NCBI GenBank assembly: GCA_948567375.1
Contig: OX419761.1
Location: 42,286,501 to 42,350,500, forward strand
DNA length: 64,000 bases
Reading direction: 5' to 3'
Source: Lunularia cruciata
Lineage: Eukaryota; Streptophyta; Marchantiopsida; Lunulariales; Lunulariaceae
A model generated the notes under the pieces. It ran no database searches. It saw nothing but the letters and a program-made list of their open reading frames with translations, and had not been told where the DNA came from. Shown one piece after another: positions 24,166-34,400 of this stretch (the first letter of the stretch is position 1; the number at the start of each line of letters is the position of its first letter). Made by a program: the position numbers and the translations under genes.

Positions 24166-26041
24166 AACTGAACGCTCTATAACTTCAGTTAAGGGATATA
24201 TTTTGCAAATTGCATTCATTTATAAAAATCAAATCATATGTTACAAATGTTTTCAAATGACGTAACTAAATAAATGATTGTCAAAAAAAGTGACGTGTTT
24301 CCTCAAGAGGGTTGCCATGTGGTCATTTAGTCACATATTGATGATTTGGTTTCCGTATTCAAGATCCAAAATGGCCTTGCCCAACAATTCAAATTTTTAA
24401 ACTCAAATTCACCACCCTCTGGAGCAAATGTGCAAGTTGTCAGGCAACTAACGGTGGTTTTGTAGTTTTGCATTGGTGTGGGAAGTGATCAGCACCGCCG
24501 TGCAGTAACCAAGAAATTGATTAGAGGGCAAGGGCGATGATTTTGATGCTAGGAGTGCAACAAACTTTTTGCAATGGGAGATCAAGTACCTTGTTTTAGT
24601 GTAGGAGACTCACTTATCGATGTTGATCCGGGACCTATAGAGTCATCTTTGGATTTGCAACCTCAACAACCATTAGGGAAATTTGGAGACTTGTTGAGTA
24701 TGGCTTCTTCTGTGCCCAGCAAAACCAAGGAGGATGAACAATTTTTCATGGCAACACACCATTATAGCCAAATACTGGATTATTTGGAGGACCTCGAGCA
24801 TTTTGCACAAATTCATGGTGGGAATTGCAAAAAGCCCATTCAGAAATTGACCGCATTTAGTTTCATGGCAACTTTTTTGATTAGGGAGGGTCAAGGATTT
24901 CCTACTTCTATGAAGTAGAAAATCCTTGACAGCTTTACAAGAAATGGTTGCGGTACATGAAACAGTACAAAGAAACTCGGGAGCTTAAGAACAAGTCTAC
25001 GGGAGAAGGTCTCACCAAGAAGGAATATGGCAAAGGGTGGAGAACAATAGAAGATAAATTGAATGGAATATGCCTTTATTTTGCAAGAATGGAAGCCATG
25101 TTTGGGACAAGAGCAAACATAAGTCCATTGGCAATGGTAAGTTTAGGAGATTGTAATCCTAATTCAAGTGAGATTTGTGAGGCTGGCGAGGAGGAGGTCC
25201 ATGAAGATGCACAAGAGTGCTCCCAATTCTCATCTCCTCCAAGGGTGGTGCTCCTTGACCCGGGCCCTGAGTTGGTCGCAAACACCCAAGGGATGGAAAT
25301 TTTACCAAGTGGCATGGAGAATGGAATCCTATCACGTGAGGATGAGTCTCCATTTGTTCCACCGATGAAGGACTTGCCTTTCATTACACCACCGCCTTTA
25401 ATTTCTACAAGAGATGGATCCAATTGTGCCAACCAAGAAGGGGAACATGACCCAATGTGGTGCCCACAAATTTATTTTTTTTCAAAATAAAGGAGAAGTG
25501 TATAGAAGTGTATAGAGAAGTCGGATTGCGCCTGTATGGCTGAAGAAGGCGAAGAAAATTGTCTTTGGGATGAAACCCGAAGTAAAGTGACTTTGGGTCA
25601 TAAGGCAAAGTACTCGAAAATGCCCTGTCAGCATACAATACAAAGTAAATTGTCTTCGGATCGGGGGGAGCTCAACCCGAGGCAAAGACAGTCTAACAAC
25701 CTTTTGTCGGGGCAAGAAATTCAAGAAGGGGCCGTTTCAAAACTGGCGGCTCATACGCACGAAGGTTGATTGACAGTGATAGGTGCATGCCGGAGGTGTG
25801 ATTTCCCGGTAGAAACTTGAAGTGACGGAAGACAAAGAAGTGCAACTCTATAAAAATCAAAACTGCAACGACGAAATGTCAAGCAATTTTCCTTTGCCAT
25901 TGAGGAGTCGTCTTGCAGGTGATCGGGGAAAGGGAAATAAAGTTGGACTCGGGTTAGTGCGCAAGGGAGAAGTCACGAGAGAGAAGTCGCGAGAGAGAAG
26001 TCGCGAGAGAGAAATCGAGAGATAGTAAGAAAGCAAAAGAG

Positions 26042-26602
26042 ATGGGAGGAGGGAAGAAAAACTCCGAATTTGCAGTGAGAAATCATGCAATTTGGAGATT
26101 AGATGTAGTAGCGAGGATCAAAGTCTTGAGCCAACTTTGGATCACCTTTCTGGCATGGAACTGGAACGTAAGTTTTCCAAGATTCATGACAGAAATCATC
26201 AAGAGTAAGTGTCTCGATGGTCCCGAGGAAGAAGGGAAGAGAGGAAATCCGGCTCGCTGGACAGAGTCGGATTGGAGACTCATACTCGGAAAGGAGGCGG
26301 GTTTGGAGCAGGGAGCCACGTTCTTGGGGAAAGGAGAGATAGCCCAAGAAACGCAGGAGGTGAGAGATGCCTTCTCGTCGAAGAGAACGAAGAATGGGTA
26401 CAAGGTAGAAAGTTACAAAGATCCTGTCAAGAGAGGAATCGTGAGTGCTTTGATGGCAATCTTGAAGCCGGAGAGAACAACTTATGTGATGAAACACCAA
26501 GCGGTGTTCTTTCACAAATTGTTTGCAGGAGAATCCATTAATTGGGCAAGGTGTTTTCACGGGAGAACAAGGCAGATGGTGTGGAATCTACGGGATAAGT
26601 AG
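26042..26602 (+). CDS. Unidentified ORF 1 of the 2.2-kb insertion (186 aa)
   Basis: Opens with ATG at 26042 and stops with TAG. The protein is basic with a Trp-rich first half (WITFLAWNWNVSF) and a C-terminal part (YVMKHQAVFFHKLFAGESIN, WARCFHGRTRQMVWNL). The layout vaguely recalls the uncharacterised 'putative plant transposon protein' ORFs of plant retroelements, but I cannot name a domain. A GAGAGAAGTCGC microsatellite (25974-26022) lies just upstream. It could be a remnant of a longer protein, since text such as MPFAAHFYLGLNLLNLAERN continues in another frame after the stop. Confidence 0.35.
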   Translation: MGGGKKNSEFAVRNHAIWRLDVVARIKVLSQLWITFLAWNWNVSFPRFMTEIIKSKCLDGPEEEGKRGNPARWTESDWRLILGKEAGLEQGATFLGKGEIAQETQEVRDAFSSKRTKNGYKVESYKDPVKRGIVSALMAILKPERTTYVMKHQAVFFHKLFAGESINWARCFHGRTRQMVWNLRDK

Positions 26603-26790
26603 CCTCCACACTACATCATGCCATTTGCAGCACATTTCTACCTCGGGTTGAATTTGCTCAATTTGGCAGAGCGCAATGAATGGTGTCTCACTTCCATCCT
26701 GACTTAAGAAGAGAAGTCGACGCGGAGGAGCAGCAATATATTCTCCAAATCCGGAGCACGGACGACTACTACATGTAGACAGGGAAAAAC

Positions 26791-27354
26791 ATGGAGGTCG
26801 TAGTAAGTACTCCGACGAAGAAGAGAACTCGGCACACAAAAGCCAAAGAAAACAAGAAACCTCGGAAGATGCAGAAAAATAACCTGAGGCGAGGAATGGT
26901 GGTGATTGAGTCAAAAGATGAAGACTCAAAAGGTGAGGCCGAGCTCAAGACGGAGGACTCGGAACGTGAGGAGGAACCTGAGCTGACACTGCAGAGCGAA
27001 GATACTAGCAGTGATAGTGAAGACGGTGGAGAAATGAACTCGGCACCAGTGGCTGAAGAATACAAAGAAGAAGTGCAAGCCGAAGTAGAAGCCGAAGACA
27101 ATGTGGCGCTGGAAGACAAAGTACCGGTGCTCGAGGAGAAGAAGATCGCAGTACAACAAGGAGTTCGCTTGAGACGTAAGGCAAAGTGTGAGGCGGGGCC
27201 GAGTAAAGTGAAGGAAGAGGTAGAAGACAGCACGGGTAGTGAGGCATCAATCCCGATACGAAGACTTCAAAGAAGAAGACGCATATCACGAGAACATGAG
27301 GAGAAACAAGAAATTACTCCGTGGGAGGAAGTTGTGCCTTCAGTGGAGGGGTAG
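26791..27354 (+). CDS. Unidentified acidic ORF 2 of the 2.2-kb insertion (187 aa)
   Basis: ATG at 26791. It begins with a basic, nuclear-signal-like stretch (TPTKKRTRHTKAKENKKPRK), continues through a long acidic Glu/Asp/Ser region, and ends with another basic patch (RRLQRRRRISREHEEK). No domain is recognised. The composition resembles the acidic tails of uncharacterised transposon ORFs such as the one at 30627-32231. Possibly the C-terminal part of one protein with ORF 1. Confidence 0.35.
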   Translation: MEVVVSTPTKKRTRHTKAKENKKPRKMQKNNLRRGMVVIESKDEDSKGEAELKTEDSEREEEPELTLQSEDTSSDSEDGGEMNSAPVAEEYKEEVQAEVEAEDNVALEDKVPVLEEKKIAVQQGVRLRRKAKCEAGPSKVKEEVEDSTGSEASIPIRRLQRRRRISREHEEKQEITPWEEVVPSVEG

Positions 27355-28370
27355 AACACAATTCTGAGGCAAAGTTGTTTTGCAGTGAAGTGCCATTTTC
27401 GGGAGAGCCTGAATCATCACAATCAAGATTGTTTGGAAAGAATTGAAGGATTTGCGATTAAGGAGTGTGAATTTGTGACAAGACTGCGAGTCAATGCTTG
27501 TTACTCTCTTCTGGGTGTGGTTTCTACCTGAGAGACTAAAGAAGAACTCAAGAAGAACTGAAATTGTTACTTTGCTTTGTATTTGACCAATTCTGACTCG
27601 TATCTCTGCGGGAACGAACTTTACTTACCCAATTACCGCAAAAGTGATATTTGCCGGGTTGTCACACCCAAAGAGGATGAAAGGTGGAATATCTGCAAGT
27701 AAGGTACCCAAGTTGTCACCTAGTATGTCATTGTCTCATGATTTAGCAAAAATTACCATGTTGAAGGGATATAGTATAGAATCCAGAGAGAGGTTACGAC
27801 TAGCTGAACTAGAAGCCACCAACATGAGGAAGAGAGAGAAAACAATGATGGGAATGGAAGCAGAGCGTGTTAGATTAGAGACAAAGAACATGAAAATTGA
27901 AATTGAGAAAAAATTGAGCACAAATAAAAGGAAAGCTAGGGCAGACAAACACAAATTTAAGGAGAAGAGTTTAGAATCAAAGCGCACTCATGAAGTCAAA
28001 ATGAGTCCCTTACAAGCAAGGAAAACTCCTAAGGAAATAAGTAACTATTTTAAAGTGCTCACTAAGGTTCAATGTCCATCATACTTTACTGATAGTGAAT
28101 AGTATATCACCACGTAACCTTTATTATGATTATAATAAAGATGAGTTATGGAAACTTGATAAATGCTTCTAGTATCCGCTTGATGCAGCTTGTTACCACT
28201 CAATTCCTCTCAAGTTTTTGATGTTGTTGTTACCACTCAGTTCCTCTCATGTCTTTCTTGCACAATAAGCCCAAGATGCCATGAGTTGGCACTCATAACC
28301 GCCCAAAAGTCTTTCCTGCTGCAGCTAGTTGCCGCTCAATGCAACATGGAAAAAGAATAAAGGCAAGCAA

Positions 28371-28580
28371 GTGCTCGTCGGCACTCGTAGGCGCTTGTAG
28401 GTGCTCATAGAAGCTAGTGGGTGCTAGTAGGCACTTGTGGCTATTGGGTAGGCACTAGTTGACGCTTGTGGCCGCTGGGTGGCACTCAAAGACGCTAGGA
28501 GGTACTCATAAATTTGGTAGGCACTCGTAGATGCTCGTAGACGCTCGACGGCACGCGTTGATGCTGAGGGCAGCTCGTGA
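28371..28580 (+). repeat. Left array of a 10-bp unit, consensus G(C/T)(G/A)CTCGTAG
   Basis: Almost perfectly 10-bp phased: GTGCTCGTCG, GCACTCGTAG, GCGCTTGTAG, GTGCTCATAG, AAGCTAGTGG, GTGCTAGTAG, GCACTTGTGG and so on, with a few 1-9-bp slips. About 20 degenerate copies. The unit length equals about one DNA helical turn. Confidence 0.85.
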
Positions 28581-28863
28581 TGGGTTTAGGGTGGTGACTC
28601 TTGATGGAAATGGTGCACATATTTACAAGGTGATGACATGTTGGATACAAAAGGCACAATTGAGTATATAGCACATGAAAATACAAGAGTTAGACCACAA
28701 TATGAGAGTTCACAAGTGTAAATTAAAAAATAAATATATACATGGGGAGAAATGAACATAATATGTATATATAAATGGAGAGCCAATAGAACCTAAACCT
28801 ATGACTATGGAGGTCAAGGAGGTGAAGAAGAAGAGGAAGATGCACTATGGTGTCTAAATGCTA

Positions 28864-29397
28864 CTACTGCAGTAGTAGTCTACAACGGTATACATGATGT
28901 TGAATCCTAAATGGACTCAATGACCACCATAGGGGCCACTCGCTCTCATCCAAGTCTTGATGTCTGATACCGCTAGCAAGAAGAGGATATGAGTCATAAC
29001 TATAAGAACTCAATCTACCTGATATCCACTCCTCTTTTGCCGAACTAATAGCAAGCCTATTGTCATGGACAAATCTATCCAAAGCACTCATCAAAGGGTC
29101 AAATGACCAAGTGTATGATGCTTTATGTACCCTATAAGGACAGAAGTGCGTAGGGTGGATAGCACCATGTGGATGGTTCCTATAATAAGAGAGTGCATAA
29201 CTATCTATGATCCAAAGATCACGAAGAGGTAAACCTAATGAAGTAAGATGCTCATATGATCTAACTCTAAGTCCTTTGAACTCATAATCTTGCTGGATAT
29301 CTCTAGAACACAAACATGCCATGAGGTGAGACCCGGTGAACTCCCTCCGGGAGTTCAAACCACTGCCACATGCTCCGTAACAACCACTCCACTCCAT
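28864..29397 (-). CDS. Unidentified ORF of the nested block (177 aa)
   Basis: ATG at 29397. The protein is aromatic-rich (SYDSYPLLASGIRHQDLDES, then EWPLWWSLSPF) and has no motif I can name. The other frame over its start reads PDGVEWLLRSMWQWFELPEG, which also looks protein-like, so the true exon structure may differ. It sits downstream of the coiled-coil ORF on the same strand and may be an exon of the same gene. Confidence 0.3.
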   Translation of the reverse strand: MEWSGCYGACGSGLNSRREFTGSHLMACLCSRDIQQDYEFKGLRVRSYEHLTSLGLPLRDLWIIDSYALSYYRNHPHGAIHPTHFCPYRVHKASYTWSFDPLMSALDRFVHDNRLAISSAKEEWISGRLSSYSYDSYPLLASGIRHQDLDESEWPLWWSLSPFRIQHHVYRCRLLLQ

Positions 29398-29905
29398 CCG
29401 GAGTAAGATCTATCCACAAGATAACCTCAAAGCGTAGCAAACAGAACTAGATGAATTGGCTAACACCAAGACAGGCTACCCACCCTATAGGCCCAGACTG
29501 TGTGTGACGGCACCAACCATGCATAGTCGTCCCACTCTCCCATGCATGGAAGCCGATAGCACCACAAATCCATAATAAACATAGACAAGTAACATCCACA
29601 AGTAACATCCACAATAATAATCTTCTTCCATAGGAAGCCGGGGAAGAGGATACATGGAATATACTCTCCTGATAGATGAATCCTCTCTCTAAACTCAGTC
29701 TAAGTGCCCTGAGTCTCCACACTGTGAGGTAACACATGGGTGGCATCAGTTTGGGTCTGCATCTCATGACGAGTATGGGTCTCGCGAGCAATAGTACGTA
29801 GTCTGGGTCCAAGATAAGCCACACGAGCCCTCAAATGAGCTAGACTACTCTCACTCTCCTCTACATGAGCTCTCATCTGAGCTAGATTACTCTCACTCTC
29901 CCTAC

Positions 29906-30283
29906 CTAAACATGTGCATTCTCACACCTCTCTATAGCATATGCTAACTCTTGTGCCTGATTCCGTAACTGGAGCTTGTAACCCCCCGCCATGGCAGCGG
30001 CACCTAGTATGTCCATGTCCAAGTCACCTAATCTCTGCTCTCTCTCCATCTCAAAAGTAAGCAAGGTCAGATGCCTCTCTTCCTTTGCAGCAAGTAAATC
30101 CTCTCGCTCACAAAGGAGTCTCTCTCGCTCTAGCACTAATCTTGCTCTCTCCTCTACACTCTCCAATCTACTCTCACGCTCAAGGAGATTTCTCTCTCTA
30201 CACTCAACCACTTGAACACAATCATCTAAAATGCGAGTGATGTCAACTAAAAAAGAAGGAGTTGAAGGTACTTTGAAATGCAT
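29906..30283 (-). CDS. Coiled-coil ORF of the nested block (125 aa)
   Basis: ATG at 30283 (MHFKVPSTPSFLVDITRILD). Residues about 25-75 are a charged heptad coiled coil (RERNLLERESRLESVEERAR, LVLERERLLCEREDLLAAKE). Probably a structural, gag-like or DNA-binding accessory protein of the mobile element; no domain is identified. A similar coiled coil occurs at the end of the Harbinger MYB-like ORF. Confidence 0.35.
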   Translation of the reverse strand: MHFKVPSTPSFLVDITRILDDCVQVVECRERNLLERESRLESVEERARLVLERERLLCEREDLLAAKEERHLTLLTFEMEREQRLGDLDMDILGAAAMAGGYKLQLRNQAQELAYAIERCENAHV

Positions 30284-30539
30284 GGGGTCACCAACTCACT
30301 CCACAGATGGAGAAAGTGATAAAGGGGAAGAAGAGTGAAAAGGAGCTATCTCAACAAAGGGTAAGGGCTGTGTCTCAACACAAATCTGTTGAACACCTGT
30401 TCACAAGTGGTACATTTAGTTATCTATCAAGTACAAATTCATATTTGAATTTAAAATTATACAAGTTTGCAAGTTCATTAATTCAAGCTTCTTAAATGAA
30501 CTCGTTTATTAAATCCGGTAATGGTATATACAAAAGAAC

Positions 30540-30600
30540 TTTGTATGTTTTCCAACATACAAATATATGAAAATATATATATATATATATATATATGACC
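30540..30600. repeat. AT microsatellite
   Basis: About eleven uninterrupted TA repeats (about 30575-30596) inside the nested block. Confidence 0.9.
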
Positions 30601-30626
30601 AAACTCAAACCTAATCAATCAATCAA

Positions 30627-32231
30627 TCACTCACCATCCTCATCCTCTCCCTCATCCTCCCCATCATCAGTAGTCTCGCCCTCATCCAAGCTATCTACAT
30701 CCTCATGATCATCACCATGCTCTCCCTTGTGTATAATCTCTTCCTCTCCATCACTCAGGTACATCACATCCTCCTCTGGAATTAAACCTCTCTCCACAAA
30801 GAGATGCGTGAGTATATGTCCAAGGAAGGTGACTCTAAACCTACGCCCCTTAGGACTCCTCAATTGGCTTTGCAAACTTCCCACCTCCGCAATGATAACT
30901 CTAAAAGCTAACTCTCCCCAATCATAATCCTCCACACCAAATCTCCTCAACTTGGTCTTGGTGTTGAGTACCAAATGCCCATGTACAATCTTGGGCCTAA
31001 TAGTGGGTGCAAAAAGTGCACCCATCAACTAGAAGAAAGCTCAAAATGCAAGATATACACAGTGCCTTGCAAGATATCTTTTTGCAATCCTATCCCTTTG
31101 TGGAAACCAGTCTAAAACAGTTGTGTAAGGAACTGTCCTCCATCTTGGTGTTCTCCCCCTTGGCATGGCAAGTGCATCTCTAACTATATCTGCAGTCAAT
31201 TGAAACTGCCTACCTCTTACCATACATGTGCAAGAGACCTTGTTCCATGAACTCACAAACTTTGTACATGGAATGACCTGCAAAACCCCCCAAAAATATC
31301 AGCTCAAACTTCTCTCCCAAGGACTCAAGCTCAGGGGGTGCCGCTGGATGCCGCTCAAAGACGCTCACTGACAATTTTAACACTCAAAAAGAGCCACGGG
31401 TCGCCGCGGTGAGCCGCAACCCCCACGGTGCCACGGGTCGCCGCTGTGAGCCGCAACTAGGAGACACTCGATGACACAGGGAGGCGCTCCCGACCCCCCG
31501 GCGGCGCCCATAGGGCACCAAGAGGCGCTTGACACCGTGTGGGGGTGCTCATGGATGCTGCCCGTAGGTGCAGCTGCGCTGGATGGCGCTGCGGGACAGT
31601 GAGAGGTTTAGCTGGGAACCCCACGGAAGCGCTGGGTGCCGCATGGGGTCACAGGAAGACGCTCATACAAGGGGTTAAGAGGCTAGAGATGGCGTTGGAC
31701 GACGTTGGTAGGTGCTGTGGGACAAGGAGAGACACGAGGAGGTCTGTGCAGCCCCACGGAAACGTTGGGTGCCATGCAGGGAAGGCGCTCACGTGTAGGG
31801 ATTTAGGGTTTGGGATGGCACTGGATGGTGCTAGACAGCGCGGGAGGACGCTGAGAGGCACTACGAGACATGCTGGGAGATGCTGGGAGGTGCTGCGGGA
31901 TAGGCTGGGAGGCGCTGATGATTTGGAAGCAATAACCTGAAATAAATGAACATCTTGAGGTGGAATGAAAAGAAAACAATGATGAATGTTTGAAGAATAC
32001 CTTTGGCTGTGGATAGTGAAGTCCAAGAGTTATTTTGAGCACCATTACATCTAGATCGATCTCCTGAATTCCGGAAACAGCAGTTTGAATCTGATGTTTG
32101 TCCAGCCAGCACCACTTGATGAAATTGGTTGGGTGTTGAATGATATGGAATGCTATGAGCCAATCTCCTTCTTGACTATTTCTCATGTCGGGCCTGTCAA
32201 TTATCTTTTCGTATCCCCAGATTTCTGCCAT
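30627..32231 (-). pseudogene. Two-exon ORF with acidic tail, two in-frame stops
   Basis: Exon A: 32231-32001 (ATG-initiated; AEIWGYEKIIDRPDM ... GLHYPQPK; the frame is also open upstream). It is followed by a GTATTC donor and a TTTTGCAG acceptor. Exon B: 31277-30627 (VIPCTKFVSSWNKV, then GRQFQLTADIVRDALAMPRG, later FLGHILTHLFVERGLIPEED). It ends in a long Asp/Glu tail (EGEDEDGE-stop). The exons join in phase. TGA (31043-31041) and TAG (31031-31029) interrupt exon B in frame, both one C-to-T step from CGA and CAG. 'FTLTaDIV..AL.MPR' text recalls the uncharacterised 'putative plant transposon protein' family. The intron holds the third GC-rich array. Confidence 0.45.
31325..31930 (+). repeat. 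Intronic array of the 10-bp GC-rich unit
   Basis: Repeats of the type GCTGGGAGAT GCTGGGAGGT GCTGCGGGAT, and GGCGCTC/GGTGCTC/GGATGCTG motifs throughout. Much more GC-rich than its surroundings. It lies in the intron of the minus-strand ORF 30627-32231. Confidence 0.75.
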
Positions 32232-32639
32232 GGTTGAAATTGAATTTGCTCTCAGTCTCTTGAATGCTCTCTTATCTTTCTTCTCAATCACTCCTTGTTT
32301 CTTCTCGAGTTGTGCTTCAGCCAGCCAGTTTGCCTCTTTCCTTCCCTAGTCTTGAAATGGCTCACTTGCACACCCTATGCCTTGCAAAATGATCCTTTCT
32401 CGAAATGGCTCTTTCTCCTTTGAACAACTCACACACCCTAACAAAATGAACCTTCCAACACCCCACACACTTGCAAATGAGGCTTTCTAAGACATCCACA
32501 CCCACTGGAATGACAAGAATTGAAAAGAAGAAGGTTTATATAACCCATGCTATTGGAAAAAAACTCCATACCAAACATCCTAAAATGTACACTTTGGAGG
32601 CAAAATTTCATTTTTTCAACCAAAAGAACTCAAATCCCG

Positions 32640-32870
32640 AGCGGCAATATGCGGCACTCCACGTCGCCAACCGGCGCAGGCAAGCATTGCATAATTCACA
32701 CAGTGCCTACCAGCACCTATCACCGATGCCTACCAGTGCCTACGAGTGCATGTAATATTTGTGCATATTCCAGTGTGGTCCCTAACGTCTGCCAACATCT
32801 ATGAGCGCCACTCAATGACTTTTTTAAGTTTGTGAGCGGCACCCAGCATCTACAAGCGTCATCTCACGGT
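32640..32870 (-). repeat. Right array of the 10-bp unit, inverted
   Basis: On the minus strand it reads GCACTCGTAG GCACTGGTAG GCATCGGTG... GTGCTGGTAG GCACTG (complement of 32702-32751), plus GACGCTTGTAG ATGCTGG (32840-32870). Same unit as 28371-28580 but in the opposite orientation. Confidence 0.75.
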
Positions 32871-33312
32871 GTTTGCAACATCAGCTCATTTTTTTCCAAG
32901 TGCACCTGGCAAATGACTTTCAAGTGTAAACTTGATAAACACAACACCTTGTAAGTGTAAATGGAGGCCTTACAAATGTACTGATTATAAATGTGCAGAT
33001 TAAGCTTCATAGAATTCTTTTTGCATCCTTCAAAATTCTTATCCCAATATTACATCAAGATACACTCATAGTCTAAGATAAAGACTCCTGGTCTAAGTTA
33101 CCAGACTATGAGATATGAGTTAAATACTGAAAAATATATATTTTATTATAGGGAATCTCAATCAATCAATCGAGTATATCATCATTGTTATAATCAAGGC
33201 AATGTTGCATCACCCTTGATCTACTTTCTTCTCTACCAAGTTCTATACCATGAAAGGACATTTCTGAATCTATTTGAGTCTCCTCTCTAAATCCGCCATT
33301 GTCCTCTGACCA

Positions 33313-33349
33313 AATCAATAGGTCTGACCAAAGGTCAGACCTATTGATT
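33313..33349. repeat. Perfect 17-bp inverted repeat with 3-base loop
   Basis: AATCAATAGGTCTGACC, loop AAA, then GGTCAGACCTATTGATT. It overlaps the stop codon of the Harbinger transposase (TAA at 33350-33348) and would form a strong hairpin at the start of that gene's 3' UTR. Confidence 0.9.
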
Positions 33350-34400
33350 AAAATTTATGTAAAATAATACACATCGATACACACTTTAACAAATAAGCAT
33401 TTCTACTATTGTCTTCCAGTTGCATTCTTAGCTCGCAAAGAGAATGCCATCTAGCTTTCAATACTCCTATACAATGCTCATTTATCACTCTTGCCTTTGT
33501 TAAATATTTATTGAACTCCTGCTTGTCCTCTGAGCGAGCCTGCTTGATTGCGAGTACTAGGTGATGCATGGATACATAACCCGAATCACCTAAAAGGTAC
33601 TCCTTTGCCTCAAAAGTGTGACACCTCCCTCTTAGGTTCAAATCATTCCATAGTGACAATTTTTTCAAACAAGTCATATCATGACATGACCCTAGCATTC
33701 CTGCAAATAAAAAAGGCCATACTTTTAGTAAAATAAACAAAAAGGATCACCAATGCATTGCAAAAATACCAAACAAAAGAACACATAACATAAAACATAC
33801 CTCCAGAAAAATGTATAACTCTCCTTTTATCATCACAAATAACTTGGCTGTTTATAGAATATGAACCCTTGCGGCTGAAATATATTTCCCCATCCCCAGT
33901 TGGTCGGGCTGCAATGTTCCATCTACCAAACCAACACAACCGGGAAAACCTTTTTGTGCAAAAACAATGGATATCTTCCTCCTCTCCTCGAGTTTGGGCC
34001 AAGCAACTTGACTCCTCATCACATCTAATATGGCTGTCATAATTCTATCAGTAAAAGCAATTGTTGAACTAGCACTAATGCCCCAAATATTGAAACCCCG
34101 TGCAACACAAGCTCCATTGCCATGATGCCCAAATCTATCCAATGCTAGGGCAACTTGGATCCACACGGGTGTTTGCTTTCTTCGGTACCTTTTCTCAAAA
34201 ATCATGTGAGTCTTAATCAAATCAACTAATGTTGAAAAAGAATCCCCATCCATTCTAGTAAGCTGGCAAAAGGCCTTAGTATCTAGATTTCTAAAATACT
34301 CCTTCACAAACTCTCTACTACGAGGGTAAGTAACACGGGGTTCCAAGTATCGGTGAGTATGTGCATACTCCCATCCACTAATAAAACATTCTAGCATATC
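33348..34400 (-). pseudogene. PIF/Harbinger DDE transposase (frameshifted)
   Basis: Exon 1 (to 33801): MLECFISGWEYAHTHRYLEP, then NLDTKAFCQLTRMDGDSFST, then GFPGCVGLVDGTLQ, the first catalytic Asp. A frameshift near 33900 separates this from GDGEIYFSRKGSYSINSQV and DDKRRVIHFSGG. Intron 33800-33701 (GTATGT...TTGCAG). Exon 2 (33700-33348): GSCHDMTCLKKLSLW (second Asp), then KEYLLGDSGYVSMHHLV, RVINEHCIGVLKARWHSL (catalytic Glu), ending IILHKF-stop. The DDE triad is all present but split by the frameshift, so the copy is inactive. The most likely start is the ATG at about 34391; the frame is open a little further upstream without ATG. Confidence 0.85.

Larger units (their letters stand above)
25456..27666. 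mobile_element. 2.2-kb TG...CA insertion with 5-bp target duplication
   Basis: Starts TGTGGTGCCCACA and ends GGGTTGTCACA. Flanked by CCCAA on both sides (25451-25455 and 27667-27671). TG...CA ends plus a 5-bp duplication are the mark of an LTR retroelement or a solo LTR. Read on the minus strand its end, TGTGACAACCCGGC, looks like the start of a gypsy LTR. I see no internal LTR pair and no pol domain, so it is either a very long solo LTR or a non-autonomous element. It carries two plus-strand ORFs. Confidence 0.7.
24574..28102 (+). pseudogene. MYB/SANT-like protein of the Harbinger element, interrupted
   Basis: Part 1: ATG at 24574, 114 codons of acidic leader. A frameshift near 24910 is followed by the frame from about 24930 (KWLRYMKQYKETRELKNKST, then KGWRTIEDKLNGICLYFARM, EAMFGTRANISP), which resembles the trihelix/SANT-like helper protein of Harbinger elements and its plant relatives. 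Part 2 resumes at 27667 after the 2.2-kb insertion: KVPKLSPSMSLSHDLAKITM, then a Lys/Glu/Arg-rich coiled coil (RVRLETKNMKIEIEKKLSTN) ending TDSE-stop at 28102. The helper protein normally aids transposase binding and nuclear import (family knowledge). The resemblance is by eye, so the family call is moderate; the interruption is well supported. Confidence 0.45.
28164..32927. mobile_element. Unclassified block with 10-bp-periodic arrays (candidate nested element)
   Basis: Bounded by a 12-bp direct repeat AAACTTGATAAA (28152-28163 and 32928-32939), a possible target duplication. It lies between the two convergent Harbinger genes. Near both ends are arrays of a 10-bp GC-rich unit, in opposite orientation (28371-28580 and about 32640-32870), with a third array in an intron (31325-31930). 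Several minus-strand ORFs lie inside. The ends show no clear inverted repeat, so the superfamily is unknown. Confidence 0.4.

Noticed and set aside
26083-27289. Several minus-strand Ser- or Leu-rich frames
   Set aside because: Antisense shadows of the acidic and basic plus-strand ORFs in the 2.2-kb insertion.
28371-28580. CRISPR-like array
   Set aside because: The units are contiguous 10-mers without spacers in a plant genome; this is a degenerate tandem repeat.
29447-29824. 125-codon Leu/Trp-rich minus frame
   Set aside because: Hydrophobic but with no membrane-protein pattern; another frame (ETHTRHEMQTQTDATHVLPH) looks equally coding. Not callable.
31029-31058. A 30-bp intron joining the two parts of the minus-strand ORF
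   Set aside because: Too short for a spliceosomal intron. The frames are identical on both sides, so two point-mutation stops explain it better.
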